Positions 25,661 to 44,645 of a DNA stretch of 64,000 bases are shown piece after piece. The notes under the pieces are model-generated. The model had not been told where the DNA came from and made no database searches. It was given only the letters and a program-made list of their open reading frames with translations. Position 1 is the first letter of the stretch. Each line of letters starts with the position of its first letter. Origin of the DNA: Erpobdella octoculata (lineage: Eukaryota; Annelida; Clitellata; Hirudinida; Erpobdellidae); NCBI GenBank assembly GCA_963978895.1, contig OZ022246.1:9069794-9133793 (forward strand). The letters are read 5' to 3'. Made by a program: the position numbers and the translations under genes.

Positions 25661-27485
25661 GCACACCACTCACCCATGTCTGCTGTGACGGTCTTCTTAC
25701 GAAGCAACAGAACAAGACCTCCCACATCCAAAGGAAAACTAACTTCAACTGTCATGCTCGCTATGTTTTTAACAGTAAGGTTAACTACGGGCCGAACAAT
25801 GTTTTTCGATATTTTGGACGACTTTCTTCTACATATATCGCGCAAACCATTCAAACACTACGTCTCGATGCCATTGGTTAAACACGAAACCACTAAAATA
25901 CTAAAATACTAATAATAAGCGCACAAACGAGCGTTCGCTATCGATTTGAATTTAAGGAATGTTATAATGTAAACAAACGTTTTTATTTATTTATTGGCCT
26001 TGAAAGTAAATAATAATAATAATAATAACAAACGATGTCAGTGCTTTCACTGATCATCAGTTTCACAGTTGCATTTCGAAAAGATTAATAAAAAGCCAGT
26101 TTTATACGGACGAATTACAAGCCTTTTACGATTTACACTGGCGCGCACCGTCCCGGAATAAGAATATTCAATACATAGTCTCTCTCTCTCTCTCTTTCTC
26201 TGTTTCAAGGTCACTCGCAAATGTGAGACGTGTTTCGCTTCGCGTGTGTGCGTGTCTACACGTCCGTGTGAATGTGCCTGCCTGTATGTTTGTTTGTGTG
26301 GGCCTGTCGGTATGTTTGTGTGTGTCTATGCGTGCATGCTTGTGTGCATATCTCTGTGTATGCCCTACCTTTGTACCTGCCTGTGTGTGTGCCTGTCTAG
26401 CTGTTTGCGTGTGTTTGTGTCTGTCTATCATTGCGTGCGTGTGGGTTTCGAGTCAGCTGCTTCCATTAATATCCAATTATATCGTTTTCTATTAGTGCGT
26501 TATTAAAACAAAAATAGAACCTGGAATAAGAAAATATTAAAAATAATTTCGATGACTTTATTATCTAATTACACAAGAGACCACATCGTCGCCACGGTTT
26601 GCAAACATCCAAATTTCAAATTAACATCGATTAACGACTTTTGTAAAAAAAATATTTTTAAATTTTGTTTTATTGCCGTTAAAAATAAAATTGAAAAGAT
26701 GTACTAATAATTTAATAATCGTATTTCATTTGAAACTACAAAGACGTTAAAAATGTACACACACACACAGCTGTATTATTTATGGCAGCAGCTCACGAAA
26801 CGGCGCGAAATCGCAGCGAGTAAAAGTTAATTGAAATTTTAGCACGAATCAAACCGCGTTCATTTCCGGTGTTCGAGTGCATTGGTCCAGGAATAAGATT
26901 ATGAATTGATCGAGACAAACATGTCTTGCTACCAGATTGCAACTTTTTTTTCTCTCTCTTATGCGTCTGCAGGTTCAACGAAATAATTCTTTATTTATAT
27001 TATAATGCGAACCTTGTAGTGACCTTGAAGTTCAACCGCTCTCGTGTTTGCTAAGCTCGGAGTTATTTTTAGATTTCTGCCAACAAAATTTTTTTTTTCA
27101 AACTTGTTTTTCTTCGCAATTTTTAGTAGAAATAAAACTTAAAAAAAATGTTAGTTGGTTATGTGCCAACTTTGATGATTACTGAACCTTAACAAACGTT
27201 AAGTTTTTATTGACCAATCCCATTCAACCGGTATATTTTCTTCTTCAAACTGGTTAACAAGGTGATCCTGCTCTCTTGAGATAGTGAGTGACAATGGTCA
27301 ACGCTTTCCTTCTTAGTGCACGGATATTGGTTAATCAAACCACTTGGATCATGGATAATAATCAACATTTGCCCATTCTGAGGGCAAATTCAAAATAGTG
27401 ATTTTTTATTTGCATTAATATTTTAATATTTTATTCTTGATGGTCTGTGTCGAGTCATTGACCGTCGAAAAAAAATCAAGTTTTT
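25661..27485. other. No gene supported
   Basis: Contains a short CT tract at 26177-26200, a TGTG-rich stretch at 26240-26450 that opens Cys/Val-rich frames, and a CTGATGATCAGTGAAAGC phrase (minus strand, about 26040-26065) reminiscent of a degenerate hammerhead but without its stems. No exons recognised. Confidence 0.35.
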
Positions 27486-28243
<758 letters not shown>

Positions 28244-28612
28244 GCTTGTATGTAGCTGTTTATGTAGGTCTTTGTTTGTTTGCTTGTATGTAGCTGTTTA
28301 TGTAGATCTTTGTTTGTTTGTTTGTATGTAGCTGTTTATGTAGGTCTTTGTTTGTTTGCTTGTATGTAGCTGTTTATGTAGGTCTTTGTTTGTTTGCTTG
28401 TATGTAGCTGTTTATGTAGGTCTTTGTTTGTTTGCTTGTATGTAGCTGTTTATGTAGGTCTTTGTTTGTTTGCTTGTATGTAGCTGTTTATGTAGGTCTT
28501 TGTTTGTTTGCTTGTATGTAGCTGTTTATGTAGGTCTTTGTTTGTTTGTTTGAATGTAGCTGTTTATGTAGGTCTTTGTTTGTTTGTTTGTATGTAGCTG
28601 TTTATGAAGGTC
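28244..28612. repeat. 38-bp minisatellite, about 10 copies
   Basis: Unit contains TATGTAGCTGTTTATGTAGG then TCTTTGTTTGTTTGCT. Copies differ at one to three positions, so it is relatively young. Confidence 0.93.
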
Positions 28613-28940
28613 TTTGTGGTGAGTTGTCAACATTTTTAGCGGTCAATCAAACGTAGCAGTTATTGCATTCCTTTTTGGTTGCGACATGAAAATAACAATT
28701 ACAGTGGATAATATAATTGATTTAATTCTAGAGAGCAACAAGGATATTGAGCTAGTTATTAAATGAATGGACTAATCAAGTGATGCAAGTTGGTTGATGA
28801 ATGGATTGGATGAGTTAGCAATCGGAGCTGAAATACCACTGTTCATAAACAACTTCAAGGTTGATGATAGTTGTGGTGGTGGTGGTGATGTTGGTGATGA
28901 TGTTGATGTTGATGTTGATGTTAATGGTGAAGGGTGATGC

Positions 28941-29936
<996 letters not shown>

Positions 29937-31022
29937 CATCACTCAGTCATAGTGTGCACTTTTTAATACGAATTTACCTTCAGTGCACGAGCAGCAGAAA
30001 TTACAACAACAACAACCAAAGAACTTTTTAAACGAAATTGATATCTCATCTGAACTGAACCTAGATTATTATTATTATTATTTATTATGCAAAGTAAAGA
30101 AATTCATCCTTCGAGGAGAAAAATAAGGAATCTATAAATAGCTACAAAAACAAATTTAAATAGCTACAAAAACAAATTTAAATAGCTGCAAAAACAAATT
30201 TGTTAGTTCTGATTTTACTTAAAAATATGGAATGTTATAATAATAATACTTAATAATAGTACTTCGTTGTGCACTCTCATTTTAACCACAATACTGTTTT
30301 CAGTCAGGTCCACTGGGGACTGTTTTATGTATGTACAGCAACAATCTCAATAACTGCTAAATATAGAAATACAAATGTTCATGACTGATTTTTTTATGTA
30401 CAAATGTACACTAACTTGAATCAATATGCTTTTATATTTGCCCAAAATTATTATGGAGGTTTCTCAAAAAATTTCAATGGAAAGACTAATAATGGCAATA
30501 ACGAATTTAAAAATTTAAGATTAATCTATTTGATAAAATTACATTTTCATTTAATTCAAAGGTCTGCCATCATCATCATTACCGTCGTCGTCATCGTCAG
30601 CACCACAACCACCACCATAATCATTATCATCGTCGTCGTCGTCATCATCATCGTCGTCGTCATCGTCATCGTCGTCGTCATCGTCGTAGTCATCGTCACC
30701 ACTATCATCATCATCGTCTTCATCATTTTATACAAATAAGAAAATAACTTTCATCGTTTTCGAATTGGAAGACCGTGAAACATTTGTTTGCCTAGTGCCC
30801 CGTGTGACAGGCTGTCATGTGACCAGCTGATAATGGCTGATATGCTACAAGCTGTGCTGTGCCATGTCATGAGATGTCGCGCAAGGAAGACATGGTGATT
30901 TGTCTTAAATAAAAGCATACTCGTGACCAACTTTCTCAATTCTGCACATGCACACACTTCACCAGACTTTCAAACATGTGGTGTTTCTTTCTAAACACAC
31001 CAACTCCCCCCCCCCACCAAAG
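29937..31022. other. No gene seen; (TCA/TCG) tract and poly-C
   Basis: Holds three 23-bp units around 30133-30200 (AAATAGCTACAAAAACAAAT), an imperfect TCA/TCG tract at 30571-30726, and a C run near 31008-31016. Confidence 0.45.
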
Positions 31023-31138
31023 TACTGCACGGGCTGATTTTTGCGGCAACTCGACTCGACCCGTTACATAGGACTAATTTTCAGGTCCTGCCCAGCCTGG
31101 CCCGTTTGATAACCTTAAAGTCAAGGTCCCGTGCAGTA
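31023..31138. mobile_element. 116-bp MITE-like element
   Basis: Terminal inverted repeats TACTGCACGGG (31023-31033) and CCCGTGCAGTA (31128-31138), 11 bp perfect. No coding capacity. Superfamily unresolved; the terminal TA could itself be the target site. Confidence 0.55.
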
Positions 31139-31579
31139 TTCTAGCCTCCTCCCAGAAAATAAATAGTGGGGCCATTTACTGATAAGCTACGATTCCTTGG
31201 CTGTTATTTCGCTTTTTTGGAAAATAGTCTATAATCGCAGGGGGAAGTAGTTTCTTATTTTCAGAAAATATTTCTAAAAAGAATAAACTTTTTCTCTAAA
31301 AATGTTCGATTATGGCCGATTAGGGTGCGTGGATTACTTTTTTTTCCACAAATTTATTTATAAAAAAAAATCACAATTTCGACAAAAAACAAATAAGGGG
31401 CAACAGAAAAAGAACAAATGTTCCTGCGAGACTGTAACCCTGTACGTAAAATTGTAAAAAACTTTTATTTATGGAGTTAGAATAGAAACGATGAATACTA
31501 GCTTTCATTAAAAACCGGGTCATCCTAATTTTGGGGCCTCTTGAAGCCTGGGGAGTTCGGGCTAAAACCACGGCAGTGC

Positions 31580-31636
<57 letters not shown>

Positions 31637-32410
31637 ACATTACTCCAACAGCAGTACAATGAAGCTTACGTCTGCAACAAGGAAGATACGAACTGCACAA
31701 CAAAAACAACAACAACGATAATAATACATCTGATCTATAGCAGACGTGAAATCATCAAACAAACACACAATACAATAACAGTATTATTGCGTGCCTATTT
31801 TAGGTGGTGGTTTCGTTTGTTAGACATACACAAATCTATATAAACTAGAGAGAGATAGTCCCTCAGAATGACTGATTTTTTAAATTCCTTACCTTATATT
31901 AACTTCACCACCGGTCTTCCTTGCTCACTTGCTTGCTTGTTAGTTCGCAAACCATGAAAGTGAAAATTAAATAACTTCCCTTCATCCAATCGAACTGAAA
32001 TTTCAAAATATAGGCTCGCTCCTTACTATTATAGTTTGGAAAGTTTTTGAAAAAGATTTTTTTTAATTAAAAAAACATTTATTTATGTTTAAAAACAAAT
32101 AAAATACAATTAAATAAATGTTTGCATATAATTATTTTAAAAAATGTCGTGGTAGAATAACGAGTACTGAGTGGAATAACTAGTACGAGTACCAAGTACG
32201 AGTACAACTTGAGTACGAGTACCAAGTACTACATCTCTGCTGCTGACTGTTGACCGCCGCGGCCGCCAAGTTATGCGAAATTGTTAACATACATACAGAC
32301 ATACACACATCGGAAATAAAATATGTTGATGATATTATAATAAAAGTTGTTAAACAACAACTGTCTGTTTGTTTGTCTGCCTATCTGTAAGTCTGTATGT
32401 CTGTCTGTCT
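31139..32410. other. No gene seen; (CA)n and dispersed repeat pieces
   Basis: (CA)n at 31581-31634. 31870-32040 shares words with 47850-47960 in inverse orientation (CTTCCCTTCATCCAATC and GCTTGCTTG). 32157-32238 is a partial copy of the GAGTAC-rich element at 19830. Confidence 0.4.
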
Positions 32411-32805
32411 TCTATATAAATCCTAACCGCTGGACCAAATTTAACGAATACTGGCATGGAGGTAGATCTCAAAGAGGGTAAAAAGATAGAGTAGTTTTTA
32501 ATTTTTTTAATTTTTATGGCTAAAAACCTTCAAGGTAACAAAGTTTGAATGTTTCAAACAACTCCTAAAAAATCAATTTTACGTTTTATGACCAAAAAGA
32601 AGTTAGGAGGGAGAGGAAGAAAGAAGGGGAGCGGGAGAACGAGTGTGAGCGGGATAGCAAGCGGGAAAGATAGTGGAAGCGGGAGAGCGAGAAGGAACAT
32701 GAAAGCAAGCAAGAGCGGGATAATAATCGGAGCGGGGCAAGAAACGGGAGCGAGAGATAGAAAAACCTTTGAAAACCTCAGCAACGCCGGGTAATTATAC
32801 GCTAG
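32411..32805 (+). mobile_element. Helitron-like non-autonomous repeat
   Basis: Starts around TCTATATAAATCC, has a purine-rich body of GCGGGA/GAGCG units, and ends GCAACGCCGGGTAATTATAC then GCTAG|T. The 5' boundary is uncertain; a TCTG-rich lead-in from about 32360 may belong to it. Confidence 0.5.
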
Positions 32806-32825
32806 TATATATATACACATACATA

Positions 32826-33158
32826 CACGTAGTGTCGGATCCAGGGGACCGGGGAGGGCCATACCCCTCCCGTGGATTTCAAAATTAATTTTTTTGAGAT
32901 ACTAAATAACAAAGTTAATACGAGAAATAACTTGTAAAACTAGGAATAAGGAAGAAAAAGTTCAAGTTGACTAAATTAGAAAAAAATTGACTACTTTTAG
33001 AGAAATTACCAAATTTTTACCATTCGGCATTTGATTTCCAATGGGGTTTGTGGATCTAAGATCAAATGTTTGTTCTCCCGACGTTTTTGGCCCTCCGCTG
33101 TTTTTGGCCCCTCCCGCCATTTGTTTGCCCCCGCCAAAGCAGTCTAGATCCGCCACTG
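32826..33158. mobile_element. Possible hAT-type MITE (imperfect ends)
   Basis: Left GTGTCGGATCCAGGGG and right, read inward, GTGGCGGATCTAGACTG resemble each other and other hAT-type GGATC-AG ends. No convincing target duplication, so boundaries are tentative. Interior has CCGTGGATTTC and CCCTCCCGCC blocks. Confidence 0.35.
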
Positions 33159-33568
33159 TATGTGTGTACAAACATACATACACATCAAAGCATACGAAAC
33201 ATTTTTTTTATTTAAAATTATTTTAATATAAATTGTTTAAAATTATTTTAATATAAATTGTGAAGATTTTCACTGTTGTTTTGTAGATATAATTCATATA
33301 ACCATCGTTGGTGAGTGAGGTTGGTGTGTGCTTGGATCTTTAAAACTTCTTTTCACAACTTTTCTTTCAATTTCTACATGAATGATTTGTTTACCAGACG
33401 TCGAGATGATAAAAAAACATAAAAATATTTTTTTTTCTCTAAATTCTCGCTGAAGATAATTTGTATTAATTTTTATATCCTTGTGTGCGTGTCTGCGACC
33501 TTCACCTTGAGACTTGTTATGATATTTCTCCTCTACTTCCTTTCTTTCTTTTCTTCTGCTACCTCTTT

Positions 33569-34062
33569 GGTGCCACTGCTGTTGATACTCATGTGGTGCA
33601 ACTGCTGTTGATACTCATGTGGTGCCACTGCTGTTGATACTCATGTGGTGCAACTGCTGTTGATACTCATGTGGTGCCACTGCTGGTGATACTCATGTGG
33701 TGCAACTGCTGTTGATACTCATGTGGTGCAACTGCTGTTGATACTCATGTGGTGCAACTGCTGTTGATACTCATGTGGTGCCACTGCTGTTGATACTCAT
33801 GTGGTGCAACTGCTGGTGATACTCATGTGGTGCCACTGCTGTTGATACTCATGTGGTGCAACTGCTGTTGATACTCATGTGGTGCAACTGCTGTTGATAC
33901 TCATGTGGTGCAACTGCTGTTGATACTCATGTGGTGCCACTGCTGTTGATACTCATGTGGTGCCACTGCTGTTGATACTCATGTGGTGCAACTGCTGTTG
34001 ATACTCATGTGGTGCAACTGCTGTTGATACTCATGTGGTGCAACTGCTGTTGATACTGATGT
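33569..34062. repeat. 26-bp minisatellite, about 19 copies
   Basis: Unit contains GTGGTGCAACTGCTGTTGAT then ACTCAT. CAACTG/CCACTG and GTTGAT/GGTGAT variants alternate, giving readable higher-order structure. Confidence 0.95.
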
Positions 34063-34942
34063 GGTGCTATTGTTGAGAATACTCATAAGGCACTTATGTC
34101 ATGCTATGGATATTTGTGTGGTGCTAATGCTCTGGATACTCACGTGATGTTGATGCTACTAAAGACGATTCATATGATGGTGGTGTTGACGACGACGACG
34201 GTGATTGCATTTATGAAAATAATCTCTTAATCATGCAAAGCTCAATAAATGAGAACTTTAAGCGACATTAATTACTGAGACCTTATAATCACCAATTGAA
34301 CTTTCAACTCAACAAGATCCTTCTCTTTCCCGCCAGAGCTAACTGCTTGCACTGACTGTCAGCAGCTTCGAAAAGGTCAAACGTCATTAAGAGCGATTAA
34401 TACGTTAATATTTTTTTCCTGTTAGATTTTGCTGCTGTACTTGTATTTGTCTCCTAGTGTGTGTGTGTGTTTGTATGTGTGTTTGTGATGTTAGGTTTGC
34501 GTGTATGCCACTGTATGCCAGTGTATGCATTCTTAAACGTTAATATTCTAATCGATCGAAAGTTTCACAACCTTAGAAATAAAACCTTCGTTACAGCCTG
34601 GGCGTTTATTTTTAAGTAAATGCCGACCTTTTGTTATAAGAGATTAAAACACTTTTTTCGATGACACGGCTGACATTGTGTCAAATATTACACGTACACT
34701 TAAGTTAGCACGCACACAACCACACAAGCACTTCTCTCCACACCTAAGAACAGCCTGTCGCCACAGCAACTAATCCGACATTAGGTAAACAGCACATGCA
34801 TACACACAACTACAGCAAAACATATTCAACCTGCCAACCAACTCGTATGTGACCTACATAACCACTCGCACGTTTTGTGCTTCTTACACAACTAGGCTTC
34901 GTTCCAGGTCAAATGACGTGTTTCACAATGATGAACATAACA
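34063..34942. other. No gene seen
   Basis: Decayed minisatellite flank, then AT-rich sequence. Nothing recognised. Confidence 0.35.
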
Positions 34943-36022
<1,080 letters not shown>

Positions 36023-36864
36023 TACATACATACATACATACATACATACATACATACATACATACATACATACATACATACATACATACATACATACATA
36101 CATACATACATACATACATACATACATACATACATACATACATACATACATACATACATACATACATACATACATACATACATACATACATACATACATA
36201 CATACATACATACATACATACATACATACATACATACATACATACATACATACATACATACATACATACATACATACATACATACATACATACATACATA
36301 CATACATACATACATACATACATACATACATACATACATACATACATACATACATACATACATACATACATACATACATACATACATACATACATACATA
36401 CATACATACATACATACATACATACATACATACATACATACATACATACATACATACATACATACATACATACATACATACATACATACATACATACATA
36501 CATACATACATACATACATACATACATACATACATACATACATACATACATACATACATACATACATACATACATACATACATACATACATACATACATA
36601 CATACATACATACATACATACATACATACATACATACATACATACATACATACATACATACATACATACATACATACATACATACATACATACATACATA
36701 CATACATACATACATACATACATACATACATACATACATACATACATACATACATACATACATACATACATACATACATACATACATACATACATACATA
36801 CATACATACATACATACATACATACACACACACATACATACACACACACATACATACATACATA
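36023..36864. repeat. (CATA)n microsatellite, about 0.8 kb
   Basis: Pure for roughly 800 bp, with CACACA variants in the last 40 bp. It is the longest uninterrupted tract in the window. Confidence 0.98.
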
Positions 36865-36932
36865 AGAAATTACGTACGTTAATTTATTATTTTAACAATG
36901 TATTATTATTATGATTTATTATCAGTAACAAT

Positions 36933-39344
<2,412 letters not shown>

Positions 39345-39595
39345 TCTTGGAGGACTGATGGCATAACGATAGCAGCAAGGTATTCCCCTGTAGACTTGGA
39401 GGTCGGCAGTTTGAATCCCGCCGGCGTCACCAGGTTCCATAATAATGTGGGTGTGGGTGGGCATCTGAAAACGGCTGACTCTGGTTGAAATGGGCTCACC
39501 CAATCACAATATTTGCTTATACTATCGCCTTTGAGCAAGACTCTAACGTTGATTAAGCGTGTCACTAAATGACAGTTGAGTTGTATTGTATTGAG
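39345..39595 (+). mobile_element. tRNA-derived SINE, diverged copy
   Basis: B-box region GGTCGGCAGTTTGAATCCCG then CCGGCGTCACC matches the 12.6 kb copy. The tail has CCTTTGAGCAAGACTCTAAC, GATTAAGCGTGTCACTAAATG and a TTGTATTGTATTG end. The head is degenerate. Confidence 0.65.
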
Positions 39596-39749
39596 CAAAA
39601 AATATTGAAAGCTATGATAAAGCCTAAAAAAATTATTTACTTTCTAAACTCTAAAATTACTCTTCAATTTGTAATGTGTACGTTTTACTCCTTTTGCAAA
39701 CGAGAGTAGATCCCCTCCCAACAAACTATTTCTAGCTTCTGCCAGTTTA

Positions 39750-40350
39750 AATCGATTCTGATTTGTCGATGCGGTCACAGATCAACAGCATCATTCGCAC
39801 ATGCTTCGCCATGCTCCGTCAGATTCGAAGTGTGAGTGGTGCCCTGCCAGCTGTCAGTAGAAAAGCTTTTGTGACCGCCCTCATCATGCCCAGGAATGAT
39901 TTTGGCAATTCCATTTTTGCTGGTTTGCCAAAAAGCATCTTTCCCGGATCCAGTCCATCATCAATACCGCCGACAAAATAATCTTCAACAGCAAGAAGTA
40001 CGACCATGCTACTCTTCTTCTTCAAGAACTCCACTAGCTCCGCCTTTTGGAAAGGATAGAGTTCAAAGATGCACTGCTCGTGTTTAGTGCATGCATGGAA
40101 AGTGCCGTCGTACCTGATCTGATGTATACAGCCAATCAGTGCCATTCAGGAACGTCAGAGACTGAGATCATCATCTACAAAAGATCTTTTGGTACCAGCC
40201 TCTCGGTGCAGGACGCTTGGTTACAGAGGTTTCAGCGTTATCGGACCAAATTTTGGAACAGCCTTCCGTCTACGATAAAAGCAGCAGCTTCTGAGACGGA
40301 GTTCTGCAGTCTGTTCAAGACTTTTCTCTTCTCCAAATCTTTTCAACATT
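39750..40350 (+). pseudogene. CR1/L2-like LINE, 3' end of ORF2
   Basis: Conceptual translation gives DSDLSMRSQINSII ... CFAMLRQIRSVSGAL ... FGNSIFAGLP, then after a frameshift RIQSIINTADKIIF, a TAG in place of the usual Trp in ELHW, and finally RYRTKFWNSLPSTIK ... EFCSLFKTFLF. These are the C-terminal landmarks of CR1/L2-type reverse transcriptase ORFs. The 5' part is missing and it is heavily mutated, so it is an old 5'-truncated copy. Confidence 0.72.
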
Positions 40351-40857
40351 GTTTTCATAGTTCAGTGGCTCTGAAGTTTCGTCCGAAACCTACAGCCACT
40401 TTAAATATACTTTTCATAACTTTCGTAAAATGTTGAACAATCTTTTCATGGACTATTTTCGATGATTTTTTTTTAACTATCCTATCAGTTTTGTTTAATT
40501 TTTTTCATTCATCTAAAATTAAAGATTACCAAACTTTTTTGCCATCCCTCAAACGTTCTGTCCAGGGTGGACTGCAGCCCTCTCCTTATGCTTCCCCACT
40601 GAATATTAGTGAATACAGTTATCCTAATCTAACCAAATTATATTTCAGCATACAATCACTCTCACCTACGACTTTCGTCACCACTTGTTCTAGGGCAATG
40701 AAAAATTATGTTTGAATGAAATATGTGTGCGGATCAAACAAACCCGGCAGAACGTATGAGAAAGAAAAGAGTGGCAAATAGCACTTATATATGTATGCAG
40801 TTGCAAACCAGTTACATTTCAGTTGCATAATGGGTTACACAATGTTTACATAGCAGT

Positions 40858-40917
40858 TCAAGGATGTCTTGATATATCAAGTAGTTATATATTGTAGTTA
40901 TATCAAGACATCCTTGA
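40858..40917. repeat. Perfect 19-bp stem inverted repeat
   Basis: TCAAGGATGTCTTGATATA (40858-40876) and its exact complement (40899-40917), separated by 22 nt. AGCAGTT words flank both sides. Confidence 0.85.
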
Positions 40918-42108
40918 TAGCAGTTGTACAACGGTTGCATAACTGTACCCATCAATCATATAACGGTTACATAACAGTTACATAATTGTTACAGTAACGA
41001 TAACAATTACAAAACAAAACAGAAAATGGGTTGAAAATATAGACAGTTAAATGACGACCACCGCAAACCTATCATTTGACCTGCTTGCTCTAAAGTGGTT
41101 TCTGTAGCAGACATATCCAAAGCATTCTTTTGGCTCTGAATTATGAAATATTATGAATTCGGTTAAAGTACAATATATGGACATTCATAAAACTCGTCCT
41201 ACAAAGCTGAGCGGCACTGATCTTTCGGGATATCTTTACGTACTTTATCTCAAAACAATCTGACTAGCTGACTTCTGATGAAATGGGTTAGTAGGTAGCA
41301 GCCAAGGAAACTAGGATAAAGAAAGACATTACAGTACAAATGAATGAATAATGAATGATGTGACAAACGAAAGAGGCGCCTACCCACTTTTCGTATCAGT
41401 CACTCGATCATCGATCATAAGAAGTTTAACATTCTATAATATAAAAGCCGCTCGATTTGATGGGATGTGCTTGCTGACTGCTGACTCGGAGTTGGGAATA
41501 CCACTTCAAAAAACGTCAAACTTCCTCGGACACGATTCCAATGATGACATGCGTTTTATAGTCTGAGAAAATATAAATAAACATGAATAACCGTGAATCA
41601 TTGACCAACAACGCCGTTAATCATTTATTTATTTATTTATATTCAACGGTGACTGAGCGCTGATAGAAAATCAGTCCTATCCGCGTGGCCCGTGATTAAT
41701 AGCAAATAATTTTTCTGAGACACTGAGAGTATTCACAAATCTTCAACGCAATAAGTCTTAAAAAGAAATTTTTACTTCCTTCCTCGCTTCCAGCTGATGC
41801 TGCTTTTCAGCTACCGTCAGAGATCAATAAAAATGATTTAGGAATTCTAAAAAAAAATATGCGTCCCTAAATAAGTAAGTAAGCATCGCGTGTTCTGAGA
41901 TTTCCATAAAAATTGTTCGCATCTTTTTTTTTTAAAATCATAAACCTGCTATTGGAAAACGGAGCAAGCTATTTATCTTCGAAGAGAAAAAAATCTCCCG
42001 CTGATGTAATCATTATCATGATCATTAATGTGTGGGAATGTTATGATTGAAAGCTGAAAAACTAGATCGCAGACTGTGGCAAAAATAAGTTCCATCCGTA
42101 CGCTGATT
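40918..42108. other. No gene seen
   Basis: Degenerate GTTACATAAC-type repeats at about 40780-41000, then AT-rich sequence. Confidence 0.35.
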
Positions 42109-43735
<1,627 letters not shown>

Positions 43736-43882
43736 ACTAGTGGTTAGCCGGGATTTTTAGAGGGTTTTCTATCGTTTTTCTTCCTCGCTGTTTCTCTCTC
43801 TTGCTCTCATTTTTCTTACACACTTGCACTTCCGTTCCCGCTCGCTTTCTCGGCCACTTTCCCGCTCCCGTTCCTGCTCTCT
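43736..43882 (-). mobile_element. Helitron-like repeat, 3' fragment, head-to-head with next copy
   Basis: ACTAGTGGTTAGCCGGG then TTTTTAGAGGGTTTTCTATC and a CT/CG-rich body, the reverse complement of the 3' half of the copy that starts at 43883. The 5' half is missing. Confidence 0.55.
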
Positions 43883-44227
43883 TCTATATAAATATAAATA
43901 ACTGTCTTTCTGTCTGGATATATGTATGTATGTATGCATGTCCTTTATGCATTGCTACACCATTCATCCGATTATAATAAAATTTTCACACAACCTTGAA
44001 AGTCAATGGGGGAAGGTTTTTGTGAGAAAACTTGAAATCGGTCACAAAAAAGGCGGAGCGGGAGAATGAGCAAAACGGGAAAGCAAGCGGGAACGGAAAA
44101 GCGACCAAGAGCGAAAAGGAAACGGGAAAGAAAAAGCGACCGAGAGCGGGAGAGCAAGCGGGAAGGAAACGGGAGCGAAAGAGAAAAACGATAGAAAAAC
44201 CTCTAAAAACCCCGGGTACCCCGCTAG
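43883..44227 (+). mobile_element. Helitron-like non-autonomous repeat, apparently full length
   Basis: Begins TCTATATAAATATAAATAAC, contains GCATTGCTACACCATTCATC and CACACAACCTTGAAAG, then a GCGGGA/GAGCGA body, then ACCTCTAAAAACCCCGGGTA and CCCCGCTAG followed by T. TC...CTAG ends without inverted repeats or length-fixed target duplication fit a Helitron. 345 bp, no coding capacity. Confidence 0.6.
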
Positions 44228-44474
44228 TGTTATTATAAATTTCTTTAAAATAATTATCTAAAAACTTAAAGTAAAATAAAATTATACAATAACAAATCAA
44301 ATGAAATTTTAAACTAGTAAAAACTGTTAAATATATTTTGTATGGTTTATTTATAAAATAATTTATTTTTATTTAATTTTTGTTTAGTCAGAAATAATAA
44401 AGCTAGATGAAACATTTATAAATAAGTAGTGTAGTTTTCGTTTTGAATCAGTTTCAGTTTTTATTTCGTTTTTT

Positions 44475-44645
44475 TTTTTAAGGTTGGTGAAAGGAGTTAG
44501 TTAACCCCGAGAGACACTCGACCTGAGCCATGCGTGTAAACTCCTTGCTTAAGGGAGCTATGATGGTGATGTCAGTGAGATTCGAACCGCCGACCTGCAA
44601 GGCGACAGGCGAACGCTTTACCACTTATCCACCACCGCTTAGCTT
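44475..44645 (-). mobile_element. tRNA-derived SINE, minus orientation
   Basis: Reading the minus strand: GCGGTGGTGGATAAGTGGTA, AAGCGTTCGCCTGTCGCC, then the B box GGCGGTTCGAATCTCAC, then body words matching the 12.6 kb copy (TCCCTTAAGCAAGGAGT). Confidence 0.75.

Noticed and set aside
25136..25748. Repeat protein frames (ITNVVV, CGGDNK)
   Set aside because: Products of a degenerate minisatellite, open on both strands; no splice or start context.
26030..26070. Hammerhead-like CTGATGATCAGTGAAAGC on the minus strand
   Set aside because: Stem II and stem I partners are missing, so no complete fold could be drawn; at most a decayed ribozyme.
32554..32862. Leu/Pro-rich frame opposite the Helitron-like repeat
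   Set aside because: Composition follows the GCGGGA-rich repeat body; a similar frame opens in the 44.1 kb copy.
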